Of a stretch of 64,000 nt of DNA, positions 43,461 to 51,709 are shown in pieces (position 1 is the first letter of the stretch; every line of letters starts with the position of its first letter). This DNA comes from Bog-793 sp963761425 (GTDB lineage Bacteria > Actinomycetota > Acidimicrobiia > Acidimicrobiales > Bog-793). The translations under genes were made by a program, and so were the position numbers. The notes beneath the pieces were generated by a model that ran no database searches, was not told the origin of the DNA, and saw only the letters and a program-made list of their open reading frames with translations. The DNA lies in the NCBI GenBank assembly GCA_963761425.1, contig CAVXGQ010000005.1, forward strand, positions 744,001 through 808,000, in the 5' to 3' direction.

Positions 43461-44975
43461 TCACGCCGTTTCCCATTCGAGAGAGCGTTCGACGGCCATC
43501 CTCCAGCGCGCCTGACCGGTGCGGCGCCGCTCCTCGCTCCAAGTGGGTTCCCAGCGTCTGTCCTCGCGCCAGAGATGGCGAAGGTCGTCGAAGCCGGACC
43601 AGAAACCCACTCCGCAACCGGCTGCGTAGGCGGCTCCGAGGGCTGTCGTCTCGGCCACGGCCGGCTTCAAGACCGGAACTCCGAGTATGTCGGCCTGTAG
43701 TTGCATACAGAGCTCGTTCGAGGTGACACCCCCGTCCACCTTCAACACCTCGAGTGCAATTCCCGAGTCCTCTTCCATCGCCGCGACGACGTCTTTCGAC
43801 TGATAGCAGATCGCTTCCAGCGCAGCGCGTACGAGGTGCGCGTTCGTGTTGAAGCGCGACAAGCCGACGATCACGCCCCGGGCGTCGGCGCGCCAGTACG
43901 GAGCGAACAGCCCGGAAAAGGCGGGGACAAAATACACTCCGCCACTGTCCTCGACGGTCCGCGCCAAGGCCTCACTCTCGGAGGCATCGGAGATGATGCC
44001 GAGTTGATCGCGCAGCCACTGGATCGCTGCCCCAGTGGCGGCAACCGATCCCTCGAGCGCGTAGACGGCAGGTTTACCCTCGAACTGGTAGCAGATTGTC
44101 GTGATCAGTCCGCTCTTCGATCGCACGATCTTGCTGCCGGTGTTTCGGAGGAGGAAGTTCCCCGTCCCGTAGGTGTTCTTCGTCTCGCCGGGCCGCAGGC
44201 ACACCTGGCCGACCATCGCCGCCTGCTGATCGCCGAGGTCAGCCGACAACGGGACTCCACCGCCCGAGGTTTCCTCGGCGAGCATTTCCCCGAAGCCCGC
44301 CCGAGTCGAGGACGGGCAGATGGCCGGGAGCATCTCCCGTGGGATGCCGAACAAGGTGAGCAGGTCTTCGTCCCAATCCAGCCGCTCCAGGTCCATGAGC
44401 ATCGTCCGGCTTGCGTTCGTGACGTCGGTGACGTGACGCCCCCCGTCGACGGCACCGGTGAGATTCCACACGAGCCAGCTGTCGACGGTACCGAACAAGG
44501 CCTCGCCCCGAGCCGCGGCCTGCGCCAGCCCGTCAATGTTGTCGAGCAACCACCGGAGTTTGCCCGCCGAGAAATAGGTGGAAAGCGGAAGCCCGGCGCG
44601 TTCGCGCACGAGCTCGCCGCCACCGTCGCGCTCCACTTCCCTGACGATGCTGTCGCTCCTGACGTCCTGCCAAACGATCGCGTTCGCGTAAGGCACCCCG
44701 GTCTTCGGGTTCCACACGACGGTCGTCTCGCGCTGGTTGGCGACGCCGACGGCGACGAGGTCCGAGGTGATGAGGCTTGAACCGGCGAGGGCATTGCGCA
44801 TCGTCGATCTTGTCCGCTCCAGGATCTCGACCGGGTCATGCTCGACCCAGCCGGGCCGCGGCAGGATCTGCTTATGCTCAAGCTGCTGTCGAGCCACCTC
44901 ACGCCCGTCGTGATCGAACACCATGAAGCGCGTGCTCGTCGTGCCCTGGTCGATCGCACCCACGAACTCCGGCAT
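43461..44975 (-). CDS. glpK: Glycerol kinase
   Basis: 504 residues, normal length. The ATPase fold starts FVGAIDQGTTSTRFMVFDHD, then HKQILPRPGWVEHDPVEILE, VGVANQRETTVVWNPKTGVP, and the FGGY signature regions (YFSAGKLRWLLDNIDGLAQA; GLSRFNTNAHLVRAALEAIC; LKVDGGVTSNELCMQLQADI). It phosphorylates glycerol to sn-glycerol 3-phosphate. It lies 63 bases downstream of glpD on the same strand, an operon that takes up and oxidises glycerol. No glpF facilitator or glpR regulator is in the window. Confidence 0.96.
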   Translation of the reverse strand: MPEFVGAIDQGTTSTRFMVFDHDGREVARQQLEHKQILPRPGWVEHDPVEILERTRSTMRNALAGSSLITSDLVAVGVANQRETTVVWNPKTGVPYANAIVWQDVRSDSIVREVERDGGGELVRERAGLPLSTYFSAGKLRWLLDNIDGLAQAAARGEALFGTVDSWLVWNLTGAVDGGRHVTDVTNASRTMLMDLERLDWDEDLLTLFGIPREMLPAICPSSTRAGFGEMLAEETSGGGVPLSADLGDQQAAMVGQVCLRPGETKNTYGTGNFLLRNTGSKIVRSKSGLITTICYQFEGKPAVYALEGSVAATGAAIQWLRDQLGIISDASESEALARTVEDSGGVYFVPAFSGLFAPYWRADARGVIVGLSRFNTNAHLVRAALEAICYQSKDVVAAMEEDSGIALEVLKVDGGVTSNELCMQLQADILGVPVLKPAVAETTALGAAYAAGCGVGFWSGFDDLRHLWREDRRWEPTWSEERRRTGQARWRMAVERSLEWETA

Positions 44976-45038
44976 CTCATTCCTTCCTCGTATCGACCCC
45001 AGCGCGGTCCCGTGCCACGTGCTCAGACGGCCGTGGGC

Positions 45039-46808
45039 TCAAGGGAGCGGCAGCAACGAGGGTGTCTCCTTCACGAGGCGCGCCGCCTCATCGTCGTCCA
45101 AGGCGCTCGACGCCGAGGTCCGCTCGAGCGCCGCCTGGCACCGGAAGTCCTCGAGCTCCGCACGACACGTGGCGTCGTCCCAGCCGAGCAGGGGAGCAAT
45201 CAACTCAACCACCGCTCCCGCACTATCGACGCCGTCACTGGGCGATTCGATCGCGATGCGGGTGCGGCGCTCAAGCACGTCGCCGAGGTGACGGGCGCCT
45301 TCATGGGTGACTCCGTACACCACCTCAGCGCGCAGGTAGGGGCTTGCATCGTCGATCCGCCCGCCGAGCGTGGGATCCGCATCGACAAGCGAGAGTACCT
45401 CGTCGACCAGGCCCCCATAGCGGTGGAGCAGGTGCTCGATGTCGGCCACCGACAGCCCGTGCTCATTCGCGAGACGTTCGCGCTGGTTCCAGCGAGCGAG
45501 GTAACCCTCAGCCCCGAGCAGCGGTAGATAGTCGGTCATCGAGGGGATCGGGTCATGCGCGTCGCCGTCAAGCGCAGCGTCGATCGCGTCGGCAGCCATA
45601 ACCCGGTACGTCGTGTACTTGCCGCCAGAGATGACGACGAGGCCGGGCGCCGGCTGGCCGATCGCATGTTCGCGCGACAGCGTCGTCGTCGTCTCCTTGG
45701 TGCCCGCCCGGTCGGTGGCCTCCGATCCCCCTTTGCGGGGTCCGCGCACCACGCCCACGCCCGCAACGAGGGGACGGAGCCCGGCGAAGGTCGCCTCGAC
45801 ATCCGAGCGCTCGAGGGGCTCGACGAGCACGCCGTTCACGTGAGCGAGCAGGTAGTCGACGTCCGCCACCGACGCCACCGGCCGTGCCTTGTCGTGCTCC
45901 CAGTCGGTGTCGGTGGTCCCGATCAACCAGTGAGCGTGCCAGGGAAGTACAAACAGCACGCTCGTCTCGGTGCGCAGGATGAGAGCGACCGACGACGCGA
46001 TCGCCTCCCGGGGCACGAGGAGGTGAACTCCCTTCGAGGGCCGTACCCGCACGGCGCGTTGGTGGCCGGCCAGCGCCTCAGTCTCCTCGGCCCAAGCTCC
46101 GGTAGCGACGACCGTCGCCCGAGCGCGGATGTCGTAAGACTCTCCCGTCTCGACGTCACGCACCTTCGCGCCGACGACACGCGATCCTTCGAAGAGGAAA
46201 CCCACGACTACCATCCGAGTGACCGCCGTCGCGCCGATTGTCACCGCGGTGCGCACCGCCTCGACGACGAAACGGGCGTCGTCGACCTGGGCGTCGTAGT
46301 ACAGAACAGCACTGACGAGGGCGTCCGATCGCACGGCCGGTGCCAACTCGAGGGCGCGCCGGCGCGACAGGTGACGGTGGAACGGCAGGCCCCGGGACGT
46401 GCCCGTCGACCAGGCGAGCAGGTCGTACAGCGCGATGCCGGCGCCAACATACAACCGCTCCACGACGTGCCGTCGCAACGGATAGAGGATCGGGATCGGC
46501 TGGACGAGGTGCGGCGCCAAGCGTCCCAGCAAAAGGCCCCGCTCCTTCAGCGCCTGGTGGATCAGGCCGAAGTCGCGCATCTCGAGGTATCGCAGACCGC
46601 CGTGGATCAGCTTGCTCGACCGGCTCGACGTGCCCGAGGCGAAATCCTGCGCCTCGACGAGGCCAACCGTCAGGCCGCGGCTCGCGGCATCAAGCGCGGC
46701 TCCTGCCCCCGTGATTCCGCCGCCGACCACGAGCACGTCGAGCGGCTGAGTGCAAAGGCGGGCGATGTCGTCTGTCCGCCGTCTCGGGGACAGTGCTGCT
46801 GGCTGCAC
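45039..46808 (-). CDS. glpD: Aerobic glycerol-3-phosphate dehydrogenase
   Basis: 589 residues from GTG. The FAD-binding motif is LDVLVVGGGITGAGAALDAA, then the family block FASGTSSRSSKLIHGGLRYL, RPSKGVHLLVPREAIASSVA, WLIGTTDTDWEHD and SGGKYTTYRVMAADAIDAAL. The C-terminal helical domain (DAC_C) ends with LIAPLLGWDDATCRAELEDF. It oxidises glycerol 3-phosphate to dihydroxyacetone phosphate at the membrane and passes electrons to quinone. It is transcribed before glpK. The promoter must lie in the repeat-rich region after 46809. Confidence 0.95.
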   Translation of the reverse strand: MQPAALSPRRRTDDIARLCTQPLDVLVVGGGITGAGAALDAASRGLTVGLVEAQDFASGTSSRSSKLIHGGLRYLEMRDFGLIHQALKERGLLLGRLAPHLVQPIPILYPLRRHVVERLYVGAGIALYDLLAWSTGTSRGLPFHRHLSRRRALELAPAVRSDALVSAVLYYDAQVDDARFVVEAVRTAVTIGATAVTRMVVVGFLFEGSRVVGAKVRDVETGESYDIRARATVVATGAWAEETEALAGHQRAVRVRPSKGVHLLVPREAIASSVALILRTETSVLFVLPWHAHWLIGTTDTDWEHDKARPVASVADVDYLLAHVNGVLVEPLERSDVEATFAGLRPLVAGVGVVRGPRKGGSEATDRAGTKETTTTLSREHAIGQPAPGLVVISGGKYTTYRVMAADAIDAALDGDAHDPIPSMTDYLPLLGAEGYLARWNQRERLANEHGLSVADIEHLLHRYGGLVDEVLSLVDADPTLGGRIDDASPYLRAEVVYGVTHEGARHLGDVLERRTRIAIESPSDGVDSAGAVVELIAPLLGWDDATCRAELEDFRCQAALERTSASSALDDDEAARLVKETPSLLPLP

Positions 46809-46898
46809 GGCTACATCGCGATCGCAAGTGGGAGTTTCCGCGCGGCTCTCATGGCTACTTTTTTGGCTACATTCCGGGCCACAAACTAGTGGAGCGGG

Positions 46899-47100
46899 CT
46901 ACCGATCAGAAATAATGGGCGGCTGGCCTGCTATTTCTTGTCGGGCTGCCGGGATTTGAACCCGGGGCCTCTTGACCCCCAGATAACTCGAACAGGTATC
47001 CGGATGTCCATCAGAGTCCATAGAACAGCTCTGACCAGGTGCTTGTGTCCCTGGACGTCTATCCGCGTCTAGTCGGGTCTGAGGGTTTGGCTACACAAAT
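46899..47100 (-). repeat. Attachment-site-like direct repeat B with tRNA-Pro 3' end
   Basis: Same orientation and order as 26600-26800: an ATAAT palindrome remnant, the tRNA 3' part (GTCGGGCTGCCGGGATTTGA on the plus strand), then GTCCATCAGAGTCC, CTCTGACCAGGTGCTTGTGT, GGACGTCT and TTGGCTACAC. The short direct repeats TGGCTACA/TGGCTACAC at 46853-46880 and 47088-47108 flank it. Confidence 0.65.
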
Positions 47101-47284
47101 GGCTACACGCGAAGGTTGTCTGGGTGCCTCGCCGCTCTTCTACGACTGCCGCCATCGCTACTCCGCGCTCGACTACGTCTCTCCAATTGAATTCGAACGC
47201 TCCCTCGTTCAACAACAAGCCGCCTGAACTCAGCAGCAGAATCGGAAACGAAACGAAGGGAAGGTCAGTCGGAAGCGGACTCCA

Positions 47285-48640
47285 TCAGAGCGGCACAACA
47301 GCAGCGACAAGCGTGCCTCGTTCGGGCATCGAGCGGATGGAGAGCTGGCCACCTATTAACTGTGCCCGCTCGCGCATGCCAAGCAGTCCGAGGTGCCCAC
47401 TCTCCGGTTCGTCTTCGGCGCGGTCAACGTTGAAGCCAATGCCATCGTCGGAGACTGCCAGCGTCACCTCGCCGAGCCCGAACGAGATCCGCACCAAAAT
47501 GCGACCCGCTCGGGCGTGGTGCTCCGCGTTCGTCAAGGCTTCCTGGCAAATGCGATACAGAGCGAGCGAGATCTCCGGCATGAGGGGGGTGTTCGTGCCG
47601 TCTATCTCCAAGTCGACGAAGACACCGCGCCGGCGCCTATCGTCGATGAGGCGTTCGAGTGAAGCGACCAACCCGAGGTCATCAAGATCGGGCGGCCGCA
47701 GACGGACCGCGACGGTCCGGAGCTCGCCGAGTATCTCATCTGCAAGTTCCCGCGCATCGAGTAGAAGCTCATCTTCGACCGATGCAGACCGCGCGGCCCG
47801 CTCGACAAGGCGCCGGAGCTCGACAACGAGTTGCAGAACATTGTCGTGGAGCTCGTGCGCAATGCGACGGCGCTCCTCTTCTTGTCCGGCGAGGACGGCG
47901 AGAGCCCATGCCCGGGCGCGTCGGTAGCCGACGGCTTCCTCCGTCACGTCCTGGAAAAGCACCTGCGTGATCGGGAGCCCGTCCGCTCCCTGGAGGTGCG
48001 ACACGATGGGGTGCAATTGGAGGCCGGCCGTGATGTCCAGGCGAGCCGGCGGGTCAGGAGCGAGGACGGCGCTGAGCGTCGCTTCACCGAGGACATCGAC
48101 GAGCGGTGTTCCGGTGAGCTTCCCCAACAGTGATTCGGCTGCCGGATTGGCCTCCTGGACGCACCCTTGCGCGTCAAGAACGACCGCGGGCACGCCGCCT
48201 GCTCCGAACAGCGATCGATAGCGGACCTCCGCCGCCTCGTGGCTTCGACGTGCCGCCCGTTCCGCTTCGACCGCATGACCGACGACGGGCGCGACGACAA
48301 CCAAGACGGCGAGCTCGAGAGCGTGTCCGATGAAATCGACCCGAGCGCCAGTCAGCGCGTCGTCGAGGATATAGGGAAGCGAGAGCACGACAACGAGCGC
48401 CGTCGTCGCCACCGAACCTCGGAAACCGAACTTCAGCGCCGCGTACAAGACGGGGATGGTGTATACGACGATGACCACGCCCCCGGGATGTTCCCCTAGC
48501 GCGACATGGAGGACGGTGTGTACCGCGAAGATGCCGAAGACAAGGCCCTGAACGATCCAGAACCGGCCGTCGCGCAGTGGTGGCAGATACCGGGCCATCG
48601 CCCCCACGCGGCTAGTGCCAATCGAAGCCGTGTCGCTCAC
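47285..48640 (-). CDS. NarL-type sensor histidine kinase
   Basis: 451 residues from GTG at 48640, which overlaps the response-regulator stop by one base (TAGTG). About four membrane segments (FWIVQGLVFGIFAVHTVLHV, VVIVVYTIPVLYAALKFGF, VATTALVVVLSLPYIL, ALELAVLVVVAPVVGHAV) are followed by a PAS domain (YRSLFGAGGVPAVVLDAQGC). The HisKA_3 domain has the phospho-acceptor His in EEERRRIAHELHDNVLQLVV. The ATPase has NAEHHARAGRILVRISFG, VSDDGIGFNVD and GHLGLLGMRERAQLIGG. The signal is unknown. It lies upstream of, and divergent from, the CNB/Hdr/hydrogenase block, which it may control. Confidence 0.92.
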   Translation of the reverse strand: MSDTASIGTSRVGAMARYLPPLRDGRFWIVQGLVFGIFAVHTVLHVALGEHPGGVVIVVYTIPVLYAALKFGFRGSVATTALVVVLSLPYILDDALTGARVDFIGHALELAVLVVVAPVVGHAVEAERAARRSHEAAEVRYRSLFGAGGVPAVVLDAQGCVQEANPAAESLLGKLTGTPLVDVLGEATLSAVLAPDPPARLDITAGLQLHPIVSHLQGADGLPITQVLFQDVTEEAVGYRRARAWALAVLAGQEEERRRIAHELHDNVLQLVVELRRLVERAARSASVEDELLLDARELADEILGELRTVAVRLRPPDLDDLGLVASLERLIDDRRRRGVFVDLEIDGTNTPLMPEISLALYRICQEALTNAEHHARAGRILVRISFGLGEVTLAVSDDGIGFNVDRAEDEPESGHLGLLGMRERAQLIGGQLSIRSMPERGTLVAAVVPL

Positions 48641-49266
48641 TACTCGACCATTCCGTGACGAGCCGCCCATGCCACGAGTTCCGTGCGAGATGAGACGGCC
48701 AGCTTGGAAAAGAGGTGGGCGATATGAGCGTCGACCGTCCGCTGGCTCACGCCCATCTTGGCGCCGATCGCCTTGTTCGAAAAGCCTTCGATGACGAGAT
48801 TTAGTACCTCTCGCTCTCGATCGGTAATGGGTTGTGCGGTACGTGGCGGCTCGGAGATCAGGTCGGCCGAAACGGCCGCGTCGAGCACCGTTGCTCCGAG
48901 CGAGACGGATCGGACAGCCGACACGAGTTCTTCGTCGGAAGCCGTCTTGAGAAGGTAGCCAGACGCTCCCGCAGCCAGTGCGGCACGGACGTAGCTCGGA
49001 TCGCCGTAAGCGGAGAGGATGAGCACCTTCACGTCGGGACGGTCTTCCTTGAGCTCAGCGGTGAGCTCGATGCCGCTCGTCCCGGGGAGTCGGACATCAG
49101 CCACTACGACGTCGGGCGCCAGGGCGTTCACGAGCTTGCGCGCGGCGAGCGCGGAATCAGCGTCGCCGACGACCTCGAGGCCCGCGGCCTCGAGGATCCT
49201 CAGCGTGCCGCGGCGCACCACCGGGTGATCGTCCACCACGACGACGCGCAGCGGAGTCTGCTCCAT
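48640..49266 (-). CDS. NarL/FixJ-type response regulator
   Basis: 208 residues. The receiver domain has RVVVVDDHPVVRRGTLRILE, the phosphorylated Asp in DVVVADVRLPGTSGIELTAE, and YLLKTASDEELV with the conserved Lys. The LuxR-type HTH is PITDREREVLNLVIEGFSNK, AIGAKMGVSQRTVDAHIAHL. The gene is first of a two-gene operon with the histidine kinase. It starts 157 bases from the divergent CNB-protein gene, so the shared intergenic region (49267-49422) is a likely binding site. Confidence 0.94.
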   Translation of the reverse strand: MEQTPLRVVVVDDHPVVRRGTLRILEAAGLEVVGDADSALAARKLVNALAPDVVVADVRLPGTSGIELTAELKEDRPDVKVLILSAYGDPSYVRAALAAGASGYLLKTASDEELVSAVRSVSLGATVLDAAVSADLISEPPRTAQPITDREREVLNLVIEGFSNKAIGAKMGVSQRTVDAHIAHLFSKLAVSSRTELVAWAARHGMVE

Positions 49267-49422
49267 GCGTCAGTATCCCCGCTCAACGGTGATCACGCGG
49301 GCGATCGCGTACGCGAGATCGCCACGTCTGTCCGGTCATTTCGCTGATGCCGGGACGGGCCGCCGGCACGATGCTGGGGCTTGCCGTATAACGAAGCCTA
49401 GAACACGAAGGGGCAGGGCACC

Positions 49423-49938
49423 GTGACCGTGTCCCAGAAGCCGTCAAAGATGTTCGAGTCTCTTGACGAAGGAGGCCCGCACAAGCCTGAGGACATTCCG
49501 GCTCTGGTGGCCAACCACCCGCTGCTCGCCGGGCTTCCGGGCGACATGGTTGCCCTTGTCGCCGGCTGTACCTGCAACGTGGCCGTGAAGCCCGGAGAGT
49601 ACTTGCTGCGCGAAGGCGAAACTGCAGACACGTTGTACCTCCTGCGCAGAGGCCGGGTGACTCTGGAGGTACGCACTCCGGGGCTCACGCCACTGGTGAT
49701 CGAGACCCTGGGGCCGGGAGCGGGACTCGGGTTGTCGTGGCTGTTCCCCCCCTATCGCTGGCAGTTCGACGCTCGTGCTAGCGAGCCCGTCGGAGCGATT
49801 GCGGTGAACACCGCTTGCCTTCGCTCGAAGGCCGAAGCCGACCCGGCATTCGGCTACGAGCTGATGAAGAGGTTCGCCTCAGTGATGGTGGCTCGGCTTG
49901 AGGCCACACAATTACGTCTCTTGAACCTCTACCGCTGA
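49423..49938 (+). CDS. Cyclic-nucleotide-binding domain protein without HTH
   Basis: 171 residues from GTG. After a ~25-residue leader comes one cNMP-binding barrel: HPLLAGLPGDMVALVAGCTC, VKPGEYLLREGETADTLYLL, RRGRVTLEVRTPGLTPLVIE, TLGPGAGLGLSWLFPPYRWQ, FDARASEPVGAIAVNTACLR, and the C-terminal helix FGYELMKRFASVMVARLEAT. The phosphate-binding cassette lacks the canonical RxA pattern and no DNA-binding domain follows, so it may sense another ligand or modulate a partner. Such stand-alone domains are known beside hydrogenase/Hdr genes. It is the likely first gene of the hdr-mvh transcript. Confidence 0.82.
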   Translation: MTVSQKPSKMFESLDEGGPHKPEDIPALVANHPLLAGLPGDMVALVAGCTCNVAVKPGEYLLREGETADTLYLLRRGRVTLEVRTPGLTPLVIETLGPGAGLGLSWLFPPYRWQFDARASEPVGAIAVNTACLRSKAEADPAFGYELMKRFASVMVARLEATQLRLLNLYR

Positions 49939-50022
49939 GGGAGTCGTAACGAAGCGGTGAGCCGCCCAGCAGCAAGTGAGCCGGTGCTGGCCGTCGCCGC
50001 CGACCGGGAAAGGGAGCTGTAG

Positions 50023-50220
50023 GTGCAGGTTGCCAGATGGGAAAGCATCAACAAGGACGCATCGGCAACTCAGGAGGGGGTGCCCCGCCGTGGCACGGCG
50101 AACCTGACGCCCGATCCCGCTGACAACTGGCTCGCCCTGGCGGCAGTCGCCGTCTACCGGCCAGGTCTTCCTCCTGCAGCGGATGGTGACGGATCCCACG
50201 AGCTAGAAGGTGCTCCGTGA
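50023..50220 (+). CDS. Small protein upstream of hdrC, unknown
   Basis: 65 residues from GTG after AAAGGGAG (VQVARWESINKDASATQEGV, LTPDPADNWLALAAVAVYRP, AADGDGSHELEGAP). Its TGA overlaps the GTG start of hdrC by the four-base GTGA junction used throughout this operon, which supports translation. There are no motifs, Cys or membrane segments. Confidence 0.5.
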   Translation: MQVARWESINKDASATQEGVPRRGTANLTPDPADNWLALAAVAVYRPGLPPAADGDGSHELEGAP

Positions 50221-50792
50221 CCGGTGGTCTGGGCTCATCCTTGGTCGAGTATGCGCCGCATCGTGGAGTCGACACCGCCGCCGATGAAAGTTCGCGCGAT
50301 TGCTTCCAGTGCGGCACCTGCAGCGCCGTCTGTCCGCTTGTCGACTACATGGACTACAACCCACGGCGACTGATCGCGATGCTGCGGGCGGGGCGCGACG
50401 ACGACGTGCTGCGTTGCTCCGCCATCTGGGTCTGTACGTCCTGCTACGCCTGTACCGTCGCATGCCCGAAACAGGTCCCGCTCACCGACGTGATCTACAC
50501 GCTGAAGGGGGCGGCCATACACGGCGATATGTACCCGCGGCGGTTCCCGACTCCTGTGATGGCGCGTCAGTTCGTCCGCTCCGTCGACAGGTGGGGGCGG
50601 AGCACCGAGTCGCGGATCTCGCTCTCGTTCTACCTGAGGACCGACCCCACCCAGTTGCTGCGCCACGCGTGGCTCGGGCTACGCCTGCTGTGGCTGGGAA
50701 GGATGAGCTTGTGGCGCGAGTCAGTGCCTGAGCCAGCTCAGATCCGGGGGATGCTCGACGCTCTCGAGGCTGCGGCAGACGGAGCCGCATGA
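50217..50792 (+). CDS. hdrC: Heterodisulfide reductase-like subunit C
   Basis: 191 residues. Two [4Fe-4S] ferredoxin motifs, CFQCGTCSAVCP near residue 29 and CTSCYACTVACP near residue 72, are spaced as in HdrC. A helical C-terminal part follows (FPTPVMARQFVRSVDRWGRS, LRHAWLGLRLLWLGRMSLW). HdrC relays electrons between HdrA and the catalytic HdrB. Its stop overlaps the hdrB start (ATGA). The substrate of the complex in a bacterium without coenzyme M/B is unknown; a low-molecular-weight or protein disulfide, or a quinone-linked partner, is possible. Confidence 0.9.
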   Translation: MTGGLGSSLVEYAPHRGVDTAADESSRDCFQCGTCSAVCPLVDYMDYNPRRLIAMLRAGRDDDVLRCSAIWVCTSCYACTVACPKQVPLTDVIYTLKGAAIHGDMYPRRFPTPVMARQFVRSVDRWGRSTESRISLSFYLRTDPTQLLRHAWLGLRLLWLGRMSLWRESVPEPAQIRGMLDALEAAADGAA

Positions 50793-51709
50793 ACTACGCC
50801 TACTACCCAGGCTGCTCGGCTCGAGGAACCGGTCGGTCCTACGAGGAGTCGCTGTTCGCGGTGTTCGAGGCGCTGGGCGCGAGCCTCGACGTGCTCGATA
50901 ACTGGAACTGCTGCGGGGCGACCGCCTACCCCGCCGTGGACAGGGCCAAGGGGTTCGCCCTGTCGGCGCGCAACCTCGCGCTCGCCGAGAACACCCGGCC
51001 CGGCTCGGAATCGGTCGACCTCGTCGCGCCGTGCGCCGGCTGCTACCGGGCTCTGCTGAAGACCGAACGCGCCCTCGCCGACGGGGGTACGGTGGCCGAG
51101 CGGGTCGACGGGGCGCTGCAGGCGGTCGGGCTTCGCTACGAGGGCCGCGCCCGGACGCGCCATCCGCTCGACGTGCTCGTGAACGACATCGGGCTGGAGC
51201 GAATCGCAGAGGCCGTCGTGCGGCCCCTCGAGGGACTGCGCGTCGCCTGCTACTACGGCTGTCTTCTCGTGCGCCCGTTCGCAACGTTCGACGATCAGCG
51301 CGAGCCGACCTCGATGGAGCGCTTGCTTCGAGCGGTGGGCGCTGAGCCCGTCGACTGGCCGCTGCGGACACGCTGTTGCGGTGGCTCCTGCTACTGCGGC
51401 GGGCCGCTCATCGGGGTGCTTCCGGAACCGACGCTGCGACTCAGCCACCTGCTCCTGGAGGACGCGGAAGGGCGCGGTGCGACGGTGATCGCCACTGTCT
51501 GCCCGCTTTGCCAGTTCAACCTCGAGGCGTTCCAGGGCAAGATGGCTCGCACGCTGGGAAAGCCGGTCGGCCTCACCGTCGGCTTCTTCACGCAGGTGGT
51601 CGGGCTTGCGCTGGGCCTGAACGAGCGAGCGCTCGGCATCCACCGCATGCTCAACTGGCGGCTCCCGGAGCCCGCCAGATCACACCGAGGGGCCGGTGCC
51701 CGGGCCTGA
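50789..51709 (+). CDS. hdrB: Heterodisulfide reductase-like subunit B
   Basis: 306 residues with two CCG domains that bind noncubane [4Fe-4S] clusters in HdrB. Domain 1 is YYPGCSARGTGRSYEES, NWNCCGATAYPAVD and APCAGCY. Domain 2 is VACYYGCLLVRPFATFDDQR, TRCCGGSCYCGGPLIG and TVCPLCQFNLEAFQGKM. All Cys of the consensus are present, so the subunit should be catalytic. Its end overlaps hdrA by 14 bases. In methanogens this subunit cleaves the CoM-S-S-CoB disulfide; here the natural disulfide is not known. Confidence 0.92.
   Translation: MNYAYYPGCSARGTGRSYEESLFAVFEALGASLDVLDNWNCCGATAYPAVDRAKGFALSARNLALAENTRPGSESVDLVAPCAGCYRALLKTERALADGGTVAERVDGALQAVGLRYEGRARTRHPLDVLVNDIGLERIAEAVVRPLEGLRVACYYGCLLVRPFATFDDQREPTSMERLLRAVGAEPVDWPLRTRCCGGSCYCGGPLIGVLPEPTLRLSHLLLEDAEGRGATVIATVCPLCQFNLEAFQGKMARTLGKPVGLTVGFFTQVVGLALGLNERALGIHRMLNWRLPEPARSHRGAGARA

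Noticed and set aside
46941..46986. Functional tRNA gene at the tRNA-like sequence
   Set aside because: Only the 3' part is present; upstream bases do not pair with the acceptor or anticodon stems.
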